NCBI GenBank assembly: GCA_037954235.1
Contig: JBBMOA010000018.1
Location: 6,446,501-6,510,500 of the forward strand
Length of the DNA stretch: 64,000 bases
Source of the DNA: Aulostomus chinensis
Lineage: Eukaryota; Chordata; Actinopteri; Syngnathiformes; Aulostomidae
Reading direction: 5' to 3'
Shown: piece after piece, positions 13,604 to 25,011 of the stretch
Layout of the letters: each line of letters opens with the position of its first letter
Position numbering within the stretch: position 1 is the first letter of the stretch
Notes under the pieces: generated by a model
Databases searched by the model: none
Told to the model about the DNA's origin: nothing
The model's input: the letters and a program-made list of their open reading frames with translations, nothing else
Translations under genes and position numbers: made by a program

Positions 13604-16600
13604 TCTAAAGTTTATTGGGTTACTTTTAGTCTTCAGATCAAATTGTTAGAAACACTTGTCCAGTAGGATTACAAATATCACCCAGCATCGAGAGCTAAAT
13701 TGGTTCTCAACATGAAACAAATGATGCACAGTAACTTAACAACGTTGTGCAGTACAATGTCAGAAACCAACGCAACAAAATCAGCATTCGTCTGGCTCTT
13801 ATACAATCAGTCTAGATGAGTGTTTATCTCCAGGTACTGAACATATTGTCTCCGTTGTGTGATAAATCTGTGGCCATAATTTCTAATGACTCCCCAGCAG
13901 TCCCTCACACAAGTCACCCCATTATAAAGGGTGAATTTATTCCTTATCAAGTGTAAATCATGTGCATTGATGTCATTTCAAAGGATACGGCAGCTTCAGA
14001 ACTTATGAAGCCTCCAAACAAGATTGTGGTGTACCTTAGGTGCAGAGTCAGATTTGGTACTCTAAACACGTCATACTGGAGCACAACAAGGCTGCCGAGC
14101 CTGAATGCTTAATTTGCGGCCAGTGGGATGCTTTATCCAGAGATATAAACAAGTGCAGGCCCTATTGCATGCACAGTCACGTGGTGCGAACATGGGCTGA
14201 ATTGTTAAGTAGTATATGGAGCCTCCTTGTTAACCCCCAGAGCCAGATTCCCAGCATTCATTCCAGAAAGTCTCCAGGTCTTGAAAATCAAGTTGTGCAT
14301 AGCAATTGAAATCATAACTCCAAGGATACACATCAGGATTTTCATTATCTTTGAATTTTACCATCACCGCAACAATACCCTGTGAATTACAATGATCTAC
14401 ACCAAAATGAAACACAAAATAAAATAAAAATAATCCAATTAACCAACAGTTTTCACTTCTGCAAAAAAGCAAAAAAAACACACACAAAAAAACCTCAAAA
14501 AAACCTGCAAGCAGAACTGCAACATCTAACTGGTGCTGTGTTTTCTAGTATCCAGATGCATTTTGTTAGCAAGTCATAAAAATATTGTATTGGGTCATGT
14601 CAATTCACTTATTGTCATGTGTCAATTGCCAGTAAATACTGCCACATATGTGATTTTATAAAGCAAGTGCATTATTCCAGCTTAAACGGAGAAGTGTATT
14701 ACATGACAAATACACTATTGATATGTGTCTATATAATCGCTTTGTCAAATTTAGGCCTTCTCCATGTTGTATAACGCATGGTCTGCATTAAATCGTAGAA
14801 TACCAGGGGTGGAAGAAAACAGATACACATTTTAAGCAGCAAATTTAGAGATTTTTAGAGTCAAACATGTAATCATGTTTTTATGATATTAATATTCTAA
14901 ATCATGTGTTATTTTTTTGTATCAGTACATAAAATGTAACATGTAAGCACATTGATAATGGCACCATTTTTTCCAAAAAATGTCCTTTTTCATAGTTTCC
15001 CCTGGATTCAAGTAGATGGATTGAAATAAGAGGGTAATTTTGATGGGCCAGCCAGGAAACAGATAGTCTCAATTAATAATAGTATTGTATTATTCATTAT
15101 ATCACAGGCTCAAACAATCTTAGTGGTAAAAGAGTCTTCATCCTTGAAGATAAGAAAAAGCACTCTAATTTTAACTGTTACATGCAGTTTTAAGTGTTTG
15201 CCGCAAAGAACAAATTAATTCACTCAAATAAAATGAAATGTAAAGACGGTCCATGTACAATGTTTCCTTTAGTCTATGTGCACTGCATGAAATCTATAAA
15301 AGGTGCCTTGTCTGCTATAGATTTAATATAAGTTTGTTTTGTCACACTTGTTTAATGGTCAATGCCTCATCATTATGGGATGGGCCTGTGCAATCTGGCT
15401 CTGCAGGACATCATTTACACAAATGCTCCCCGCCAGTGGTGGAGTGTGCCGAATTTCAATCCCATCAAACATAACCCACTAATTTTACTCATCAGCATGC
15501 CTTCAGCCAGAGCGAGAGAAGCAAGCTGGTGAAATCAGCTGGTGTTGAATCTGGCTGGAATTTCAACCTGCAAATCTTCCAAGGCACCAAAAAAAAAAAA
15601 CACACACACAAAAAAAAACATGGCAACAAACCGCAGTGATTCCAGGCCATATCAATGTACAACGGCTGGGCTGGATGTTCAATTTGTTACATTGAAATAA
15701 TTTACTGGCTCACTGCGTTCACTATGAACCTCTTTTAATGATGCCTTAAAATTAATCCAAAATTGGTCTGTGACAAATCTGTGAGGATTCACAATCTGGA
15801 AACTGCACTGTCCACCACAAAAACAACCATATTCTCAGAATTCAGGGAAGCGTTTTAGTTTCATAATTGTTCATATAGATATGTTCTGTTGCGTTTACGA
15901 GCAGGTGGGCTCATTTCTCTTCTATTAAAATCATAAAGTAATGCTGAGTAAAGTAGAGAGGAAGTGTTGTACAGAGGTTTCGAGATACGACTGAGCACTA
16001 GAAGATGTCATATTCATGATGTCGTGTGTAGCAAGAGGCTGCATATTCTCACGTGTGGCTCAAAAGTAGAATTTTTTTGTTTTTTATACAGGTTTTAAAC
16101 AGCCTTAGTTCTCTATTGGGTTCACCCCTTGGGAACATGCACAGGCACTTACGAATGTGCTCTATGTACTTATAGAATCTCACGTTATAATATGTAACGA
16201 AAGTTCTGTTCCTTGCACCCCCTAAAAGCTGTCGCTATTGGGATAAAAACGTGAAGTTGATGTAGTTGGTGCCCACAGGGACACTAAGGCCCCCAAGCAG
16301 TTAACATACATCCGATCACAACCTCACAATACAAAGTGTAAAGGTGCAGAGAGGCACTGTGGGGAATAGAATCCACCCATTCCCTACCCTGGAGAGCACT
16401 TCCTAACCTCCCTTGCCTCTAGACGTCACATCTGCTGTCAGAGTAATAAGCATCATTTAAGATGACATGACTATCCTACAACAAAAGGTGCAGGGGCGAG
16501 CTAGAGTGTGTAGTCTCCTGAAAATAGTCTGCATTCATGTATTCATGAACAGCAGGCTTTGCCATGTGGCACGGCCATTGCTTAATTTGTAAATCATAAG

Positions 16601-16629
16601 GTGCCGGAACACTTATGAGGGGTGAGAGA
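13604..16629. other. Unique non-coding sequence
   Basis: No gene recognised. Local features are A-rich tracts at 14465-14510 and 15589-15620. A CAGGGGTGGAAGAAAACAGA-like word at about 14804 resembles a hAT terminus, but no matching right end is found. Confidence 0.5.
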
Positions 16630-17548
16630 GGGGCACAGATCCCGGATAGTATACAGAAAACAACATACAAATGTCCACTTGCCATGATGTGGGACTTGCA
16701 AGCCTCCATTTCAAATAATATCCATGGTATCAATGTTATGACGACAATTCAGTTACTTATCCTCCTCCTCAGGAGCACATCACCACAGGTGGGACCCTGA
16801 GTCTACAGTCAGCAATTCGTTTCTCAACAGGTCTAGCTTGTAAAACAAACCAAAAGCAGCTCACAATTAATACCACAAATCTTCCATTACTATTATTATT
16901 ACGGTATTTAAAGATTGGCACGGCGGCCTATTATTAGACGGTATGCTCACCATTAAGTTGTCCAAGACACCCCACATCACGTTAGACCCGGCTTGGCTAG
17001 CTGGAGTTGAACCTGGCTAGCCGTGGCGGCGCTAGCCTCCTGCTGCAGCCGATTTTGATCGTCAACATGACCGCTGCAGCTGCCCTCGTCGCCGCTTGTG
17101 GAGGCTTTTCTGACTCGTTTTAAGCGTCATGCGACTCTTCCTTCTTTTCGAAAAAACAGGAAATTTAACTGTCTTTTAACACGTTGGCGTTGAAATGGTA
17201 ACTGTTTATTTTTTCCTCTCTGCTTGCTCCTCACAGGCAGCGAATTAAGAAAGGTTGTTGTGTCAGGGGCGTGGTTTGTCGGCATCAGTGCATCAACAGA
17301 TCTCCGACTCTTTCAAATGACGTTGAATCTTAATAAACAACATGAAATTCTAAGGATTTGGTCCGTAAATTTATCTATGCGCATTATGATTGTATTTTAA
17401 ACATTTTTAAAACGTTTTCATATTTTTCTTTTAATACAAGAGGTACCGGATCTGCCCAAATAATAACCGAGGTACCGGACCGGATCTGCCCAAATAAGTA
17501 CCGGAACACAGGGAGGCCAAAATTCAGAAGTGCCGGATCTTGCGCCCC
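16630..17548 (-). mobile_element. Degenerate hAT-like element with imperfect TIRs
   Basis: The left end GGGGCACAGATCCCGG (16630-16645) is an imperfect inverted copy of the right end CCGGATCTTGCGCCCC (17533-17548). Next to the right end are two direct copies of GGTACCGG...ATCTGCCCAAATAA (17442-17463 and 17471-17497), a subterminal repeat arrangement usual for hAT transposons. The interior has a GC-rich patch with a broken coding remnant on the minus strand. No clean 8-bp duplication is visible, so the true borders may differ by tens of bases. Confidence 0.45.
16977..17155 (-). pseudogene. Broken N-terminal remnant of a transposon protein (possibly TTF-type hAT)
   Basis: Read from 17155 leftwards, the frame begins with a Phe-Phe-Glu-Lys-Lys-Glu-Glu-Ser motif, is interrupted by one TAA after about 11 codons, continues with NESEKPP, and then needs a frame change to enter about 39 open codons rich in Ser, Gly, Asp and Gln (SGDEGSCSGHVDDQN, then LQQEAS) ending at a TGA. 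A short FF motif followed by a Lys/Ser/acidic low-complexity leader is usual at the start of the TTF/ZMYM-like hAT proteins found in fish. I see no catalytic or zinc-finger part. The stop and the frame change mark it as dead. The family call is inference. Confidence 0.35.
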
Positions 17549-18773
17549 TAAGCGCGGCAGTCTGTAGGCGGTCAGTTGCATGTTTGTGGTGCGTACTGAG
17601 ACATAGTTTTAGCTTTATGACATGTTTATGTTTAGCCAGCCCATAACTTTCTCTGCCACATTGAGTGGCATCAGCCAAGAGGCTGGAAACACATGATAGC
17701 GTCTGGCTCTGTGTGTTCAACAGATTGTGTTGAAATATCACTCTCGACTCGCCCCAGCTGGTAGGAGGAGGGCGATTATTCTTTGCACTCAGTAATGTGT
17801 ATTTCAGGTGAGAATTCATCACATATGAAAACATGCTGCACCAGCACCGTGAGTGTGTGCCGTGGTACATCACTGTGTGAAGGGAAAATGCTGATAACAA
17901 ACCAAGGTCCATAGTGAAGGCAAAAGTGGACTAGTCAAGAATTAACTGCTTTACAGAGGACAGACGTTGGCACTGCAAAGGAACCTGTGTTTTCACTTAC
18001 ACTGGTGGCAGATCTTGTCAGGAGGAAGGCAAGCTTGATGAGGACAGGGATGCTGCAGCAGGAGGAGGAGCCACTGACCATGTGAAGCAGCAGCTTGTGT
18101 GTCTGAACATTCAGCTGAACTTTGGCACCCTGAAAAGTGGTCCAGCAGGGCAAACTGAGGCCATCCAGCAGCTTACATCTGATCTGAGGAGGGAAGTTGG
18201 CAATATGAGGCCAGCTATTAATGACAGTTAGAGACCAGCACTGTGGTGAGAGTCGGGTGGGTGTCTGCAGCTTCCTCAGAGGTCCGGCCCCAGACTGATG
18301 GTGGTGGTGGGGACAATGGAGGGAAGTAGCCCAGTGCTGTTTGTGCTGCAGCCATCTGAGCAGCACACTGATGCTAGCAGTTAGTGGGGCGAGTATATAA
18401 TCCTGTTAATATGTAAATGGGTCTGGAATTGCATCTGCCAAAAAACTTTGCGAGCAAGATGCAGTTCGGCCTCTGCTCTAAGGGTGAGATGACGAGAACC
18501 ATTACACCATTACTAAAAGAGCGAGACACCTGACAACTGGAACACGGTGGATACTGCTGGCCCTCTGCATCCTCTCTTATCTTCATTTGTTACCTACCTA
18601 CAGCGGAGAGAAAAACAGAGCCCAGGTCACATCATGGTAACACTGCCATTGCTGACCTGAGCCTGCGCGCAGCGGGGGGGGGGTCACAAAAGAAAATCAT
18701 GACTGTGCATGTTTTAGAGGGATGAATCTAATAGTGACAGCGAAACCTATCGGGGCATTGACTGCAGGTGGCT
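17549..18773. other. GC-richer stretch open on both strands, no gene called
   Basis: The stretch is less AT-rich than its surroundings. From 17935 to 18231 the plus strand is open for 99 codons, and from 18366 to 17935 the minus strand is open for 143 codons. Neither translation shows a domain, signal peptide or repeat I recognise. Base composition alone makes such frames longer here, and I do not call a gene. A G run lies at 18674-18683. Confidence 0.4.
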
Positions 18774-18830
18774 CTTAAAGAGGCGGTGTGGAGGATTTAG
18801 CGAGTGTGTTTGCAGGTTGCAGTCATCTCG
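18774..18830 (+). repeat. Possible short fragment of a fish AGTGTGTAGGATTTAG-type repeat
   Basis: The words CTCTTAAAGAGGCGGTGTGGAGGATTTAGCG and GTTTGCAGGTTGCAGTC follow the order of a dispersed fish repeat that I remember as TTAAAGGTCCAGTGTGTAGGATTTAG...GGTTGCAG. Only about 55 bp is recognisable, so this is tentative. Confidence 0.25.
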
Positions 18831-21648
18831 TTTATGCCTCTTTCAAAACATCATTAGTGGTTTCCATTTGGGAAAGACCAATGCTCTATTGATTTTGTTT
18901 CACTCTTGATATTTCTACCTCATGCACTGCTGCCACCATATGCAGGCATGAGCAGATCAGGTTGCAACAGTAAGATCTGCTCAAGTTTGGCACAAACCTG
19001 TAAATTTACGACTAAATATTTGAAATATGTATGAAAATATGGAAGGAACAAACCAAATAAACAAAAAAAACACAGGTTGAAGCATTTTTAAATAGTAATT
19101 TATAGCATGTGGGACACGCAGGAAGCTGAAGCGCCACAAAGTTTCCAATCTGCACCCATTTTAAGTTATCTGACCGCTCAGACTGGCAGTGCCCCAACAA
19201 CTGCTAAAGCTGCATAGTGATTGCTTTGTCTTACCTATTTTTACTGAAAGCAAACAAGTCAACCCAAGCAGGAAGCACAACACCGAGTGACATGGAGCAG
19301 CCAGTACATTTTTTAAAAAAAAAGACATTTCAAAATAAAAGCCCTCTGATTGATGATGATGTTGGCTGTGCAGCCCACGTAACTGTGTATGCACAGATAG
19401 AAAGGGAGACAAAAAGGCAGACGCACACAAGCAGAGAAAATGATTGGAGTGGGATGAATCCATGAGGCTGGGGGGGGGGGGGGCCTTACACACACAAGCA
19501 TGAAGACAAAATAGAGAGTAGATTCGCTTGTTGACCAGCGTGCAGAAATCTGGTGTGAACAGTCAGGTTGCAGCTTGCAGGAGAATTGATGTTTCATGGA
19601 GCTTCGCATCATTTCTGCCTCCAGTGTGTCCCCAGTTTCAGTAAGCACACACAGAAATGATGTCTTGAAAATTGCTGCCATTCTGGACATAATAGCTAAG
19701 AGTGATTTACCAAAAAAGTAAAAGTAGAAATTGTATAATCATCTTAAGTTCTAATCACCGAAGTGTCACCTGTAACCAAATGCCCTCACTCAACAGGAGG
19801 TTGTTGGCGCCACTGTGAAGCGAAAGTGCACATCCTAAAACAGAATAATTTGCAGGGAAGGCCATCACTTATCTAGGTGTCCCGCTGTCCATAAAGAGCA
19901 AGTAATTCATTACTGTCGCCCTTTAAGTACAAAGTCCTCACTGCTAATGTGAGGACACAATCACCATGCAAGCATACTGAGCAGCGCAAATATTCTGTAA
20001 CCTTTCAATGTCAAACAATAGCTGTATAATCTTCATATTATTTATGATTTAATATATTGTCCTCATTCAAACTCCTAAATGTCATTTGTTTTACCAGACT
20101 AATGTATTTTGTGCTAATTTGCTGTATTGGATGCTTTCATTTAAAGTATTTGTTGAAAATGTAATATCAGAGATACGCTCCTGAGGCAGCTGCTCCTGGT
20201 CTCCTGACGTTAGCCTCAGCCTGACAGCCATGTAAAATATCTGTTTACATTATGACTTGACAACTGTGTGCTGACATCTCCCTTTTTCTCATGTGACCCA
20301 ATGCAATAACCCTGTCAAAAATAGATATTTCAATCCATACATATGGCATTTTTTCCCCTTCTGAGGTCACACAAAGTCATGGAGGTGAGGCATGCTCTTC
20401 TGCTAGGAATATGTATATTTAATGACTCAAATTGTTGACAGAATTGTTTCCAGGCATCATTTTTATCATGTTCCAGTTGGAAAAGAGAGAAATCTGTTTC
20501 TGCTTGACTCTAAGTGAACTGGGCACCACTTATTCATCTGATGTAAAAGGAAAAAGGGAAAATCTCCCTTAACAGCATCAGACCCTGCAAGCTTTCAGTC
20601 AGCGTGTATTAGATTTATCGCTTTCTTGTCCTTACACCTTGTTGATGCCTCCAGAGTACAACTACACTGGTATGGGGGGAGGCCAAAGCTGTGACTATGA
20701 CATCTTTCTTGGTGCATTATCTTCACACTCGATCTCCTTGGGGTACGTGGAGTGCACAGAGGAAGTGCTTCCACCGCCTAAGTCCTAACATGTAACCAGA
20801 CATTGCTTTTAGAGGTTGGCTGTTAACAGGGTTGACAATGCTCTTTTATAGCCTTCAGATTGAATATTCCCCAAGTCTCCCGCAGCAGAGGCTATGTCAT
20901 TACAGCTGATAGCTCCATTATTTTTTGAAAGAGTTGGCAGGACTTTTATGTTTTGTATTTTCCCTGCACTTAATGGCTGCCAGTGTTTCTTACCTTTAGT
21001 GTACAAACTTTTACAAGGACACTTGTGGACTATGTTCACTTTTGTATTGTCATATCAGTGTTCAGGTAATTTAGATCTGCCGTATTATCGAGTACATAAA
21101 ATCTGACTTTGAATTCTCATGGAGATATTAAGTAAAGGATGGATTCATTTGCAGGTTTATGTGTTCGTGGCTTTTTCTCAGCAAGAGTTTGGATAGTCCA
21201 CTTCTTCTTCTACTTCACTTTGAGAGTGTATTGTTACTGCAGCAAGTTACTAATATAACAACTGAGGACAATGTCCAGCATCAGTGATTATGATTACGTG
21301 CACTCAATATTCCACTACTCCAGTTCTTGACTTCATTCTAACGGTGACTTTATTCTAACGATGTAGTTTACAAGGGAATATCCTGCTAATAATCCAAGTT
21401 ACACGCAGCCTCACAAATTCAGACTAGCGAGGCTTGTCAGAAAGGCTAATGTCGGAACTAAAAGTTGGCTGTCATTGTTTCCCTCCTGTCCTGTTAATGT
21501 ATTGCACACTCTGACACTTTCCCCTCAAAATTCATGAAAGAAAAATATGACTTATTCTACAGTTCGCTTACCTTGTGAAGACACAATCAATAATCAGTTA
21601 GACTTTGAATGGATTTCCAAAAGTCGGAAGAGAGACATTGCTCGTTAG

Positions 21649-21679
21649 CATTTATGCATGCAGTCTGCATGCATAAATG
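21649..21679. repeat. Perfect 14-bp inverted repeat with 3-bp spacer
   Basis: The left arm CATTTATGCATGCA (21649-21662) is the exact reverse complement of the right arm TGCATGCATAAATG (21666-21679), separated by GTC. It can form a tight hairpin or cruciform. The arms contain overlapping ATGCAT words. It is not the terminus of any element I can see. Confidence 0.95.
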
Positions 21680-22485
21680 ATCAAGAGACTGGAGGCTGAC
21701 TTTTTTCAGCAGGTTTGTAACCTTTCGTCACACAGAGAAACATCCTGAATGTGCTGCATACATGTACAAGACATGCAAAACATGAAAACCTGCCTGATAT
21801 TGTTTTATCCCACATGTGCTAAAATTGGAGAGAGGCTGAATTCTAATAATAAACCAGGACAAGCCGTTTACTCTTATATCATTCAGAATATTGTCATTTT
21901 CTGAATGATAGTGGAATATTAGGCTGTATGTAAGCACACCGATGACTGACAAAGAATACTGGTAATAGCATATTTGCAGTTTGTGGTTCCTGATAAAGGA
22001 TTAATTATAAGTGGACTATTGGCCTCAATGGAAGTCTTTGAGGGCACTTCTAGTCATGAAATGCTTTTTTTCTTATTAATTTGTATGGTTTCATAATTTT
22101 TGAATCTCGAGCTTATTACAGTGTAAAATGTTTGTCGGAAAATGCCACTTTTTAGTCTTTATTTCTTAATAGCAAGTCTTTTTTTAGGGATACTTTTATT
22201 CAGTGTCTACTTATTTCATAATTGCTTCTGTCACCAGTCACCATCCATTCCACTTAATTATATGGCCCTAGCTGCAGCAGTAATAATGTTAAAGTATTAA
22301 TAATTATATAATAATCAACCGACTATGGTGTCACATGAAGATGCAGATGCTAATTAACCTCTCATTTTAATCAGTTTTATCAACTGTCACTACAAAAATG
22401 ACTTATGGCCTTCCAGAGACAATTTATCCAAAGCTATATGTTGTGAAATGTCCTGTAAATGGGTGTGGTCACCGCTCCTGTCAAA

Positions 22486-22505
22486 CCCCCCCCCCCCCCC
22501 CCCCC
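22486..22505. repeat. Poly-C run (20)
   Basis: Uninterrupted run of 20 cytosines. The poly-Gly read on the minus strand is an artefact. Run length is prone to sequencing error. Confidence 0.9.
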
Positions 22506-24380
22506 ATCCCGCAAAATGTTTAGACGTGTTGTGAAAGTTGATGAAGCATAAAAGCAAGTTTTCTCTTCAGTTTCACAAATAAATGCAGCCAGTGACACTG
22601 GAAGGTTCGGCCCCAATAGAATAAAGAAATGTTTTGCCAGATGTCACAAGTGCATGTTGCTGAGACGAAGACAGATCTTGAGCAAAGTTCATTTTCTCTT
22701 GACTTCTCTGGCTGAGAAATGCGATTTTACTGTCAGAACGCTCTGACAGCACAGGGCTTATAAAAACGAGTCTGTATTCACGTCTCCCATTAGAGTGAAT
22801 TGAGAGCCAGGACCTGCTGCTGAAGGACCTGGGCATGGGCAAAACATATGACACACACAGGATACAGGAAATGGCTCATCAGTGGGCTATGAATTTGAAT
22901 TATTACTCAGCATTCAAGTGAGGAGCCAGTGTTAGCGGCCTTAGCTTCTGTTTACCCGGGTGAACACAGAGAGGCCTAAAGACAATCTATGCTTCTGGAT
23001 GGTTTGAGGCTACATCAGTTCATAAATAACATCCATGTTTAATGATGGAGTGGGAAATACACTTTGCCAAGTGGGCTTCACTTCCCCGTGCACATCCCTC
23101 TCCCCCTCCGCTGCTTCGTTCCCTCTCTGCTCCAAATGATCTCCTGTAGGATCCGTCCGTGGTCATTATAACTGAGTCTTGCAGATATTTTGTCTTTCCC
23201 TCTGGGAATTTGGGAGAGGAGGTACAAGTGAAAACAATGAGTAATGCCTGGTTGTACAGAAATAAGTTTATCAAGACTCCAGCTTATCAATCGACTACAA
23301 ATAAAGAAGAGGGCCATGGGGGAATACCCCAAAACACAAAACAAAGTCTCAACAATGCATCTTAAATCTAAATCATGCAGTCATGAAGATTACCGTTGTC
23401 GCAGCAACATCACCACTTGCTCTCATCAGGCTTGTAGCATCATGCTGTCCTCATTATCTTTAAATGTGTATATGTGTAAATGTATATAATAGTTATTGCA
23501 ACTCACACTTCTGACATGATCTCCCTGTCAGTGTCAGAAGTTGTTAACTGTTGGCTCTTCAAAGCATTTTCATGAATTCTACAATTCCTTTGAACTGATA
23601 AATGTTGATCTCACAGAGGAACTTTGACCAGGGAGTCACCATGGAGTCTGTGAGGCTTGTGGGCAATTTCCTTTGACTGCTGTTGGCTCTGTTGTACCTC
23701 AGATGTGTCGGTGCGGGTCATTAAAACATCCGATTAGGTATTCATATATCATGTTAAATAATATCAACAAGATTTACCTATACAGCTGTTTTAAGAAACA
23801 AAGGCTATAGGCAGAGGAAACCCAGAACAATGAAGAATCAACAATACAGTGTATGAGTTCATTAGATGATGATTTATTTATGTGCTATTGGTTTTCTTTT
23901 GCAACACGAACGCATATTATTCAAACAGATGATTTGTGAGGGGATCATTTTAGCCTTTCCTAGCAGCACAGTAGCATCGAGGCTATCCTCACTCAGCTAC
24001 GGGCTAACTGTGCTTATATGAACAGCAATAGTATAGCAATAGCAATAGTTGGCCTCTTTCTACATGGGATGATATTTTGATGAAGGTGTTAATGGCAGTT
24101 CCTTTCATTCGTATTTCCTGTTTACATGCTAAAGAGCAAAATCTGACTACCGACTGAAGACGCCTGCTCTCAGTACAGCCCTGGCCTCTTCAGTGGAGTT
24201 TCCCCCAGAATTTGATCTGAAACATGTCTGTTAATTTCTTGCTACTAATGCAAAACACTGTGGTCCGAGCTGACTGTGTAACACTTATTCTAAGTGCCAA
24301 GAACGCAGCAACAGCTCTTGTGGGACCGAGAATCTGGTGTATGCCTGCCTACCTGTGACAGAATGCTGAATACTCCACAC

Positions 24381-25011
24381 CAGTGGTTCCCAACCTTTTC
24401 CAACTCAGAGCTCACTTTTAAGCCTCAAAAATTTTCGCAGCCCACCTCCGACCCCAGAAATAAGGAGGCCAGAAAATGTGTTCTCATAGCACTTCTACTT
24501 TTGAAGATTGAAGCTGAAGGACTGAGCTGAATGCAGGAGAAACATGTTGGAAGCTCCACGGTCACTAACACAGCATCTTTAAAAATAGCAACACCATCAG
24601 TAGGCTAGCATATAACCACACAGCTTTTATCAATTCACTATCAGTGTCTTTTCTCTCTTTCCCTTTAATTCTCCCTGTTGCTAGCCAGCTTTCCATCCTT
24701 GCACTGCAGTTTCAGCCATCAGCATCAAATGAAGACAAGTCAGGTGCAATGCAGTCCCGCTGCAAAGTAGTGCGGCTGATTAAAAACCAAATTTCCTGCT
24801 GTATCTGTCATTTGCTTGGCACATGTCTAATACTAAGGAAAAACAAAACAAAATAATGAAAATGATATTTAAAGATTTGATATCATTTTAAATGTAACTG
24901 CGTTTTAAAATTTAAAACATTGTTCTGTATGGGTTGTTTATGTCCGCCCCACCACAAAAAATCCTACTATTTTGGAAAATGATTTGGCGGCCCACTGGTT
25001 GGGAATCATGG
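24381..25011. mobile_element. Non-autonomous hAT element with 8-bp TSD
   Basis: The left end CAGTGGTTCCCAACCTTTT is a canonical fish/vertebrate hAT (Charlie-like) terminus. The right end reads GGTTGGGAATCATGG, an imperfect inverted copy of it, preceded by GGCGGCCCACT. The flanks are CTCCACAC (24373-24380) and CTCTACAC (25012-25019), an 8-bp target-site duplication with one mismatch, as expected for hAT transposition. The 631-bp interior is AT-rich and encodes no recognisable transposase, so it must have moved with enzyme supplied in trans. The divergence of the termini and duplication suggests an old insertion. Confidence 0.8.

Larger units (their letters stand above)
18831..24380. other. Unique non-coding sequence with homopolymers
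   Basis: No gene recognised. It holds a run of 14 G (19470-19483), a perfect 31-bp inverted repeat (listed separately), a run of 20 C (22486-22505) and an (AGCAAT)n-like short tract at about 24026-24050. No transposon ends were recognised. Confidence 0.5.

Noticed and set aside
14804..14830. hAT-like terminus CAGGGGTGGAAG
   Set aside because: No inverted partner or duplication found within 1 kb.
16488..16505. CAGGGGCGAGCTAG as the left end of the 16.6-kb element
   Set aside because: It does not pair with the right end as well as GGGGCACAGATCCCGG at 16630 does; the border remains uncertain.
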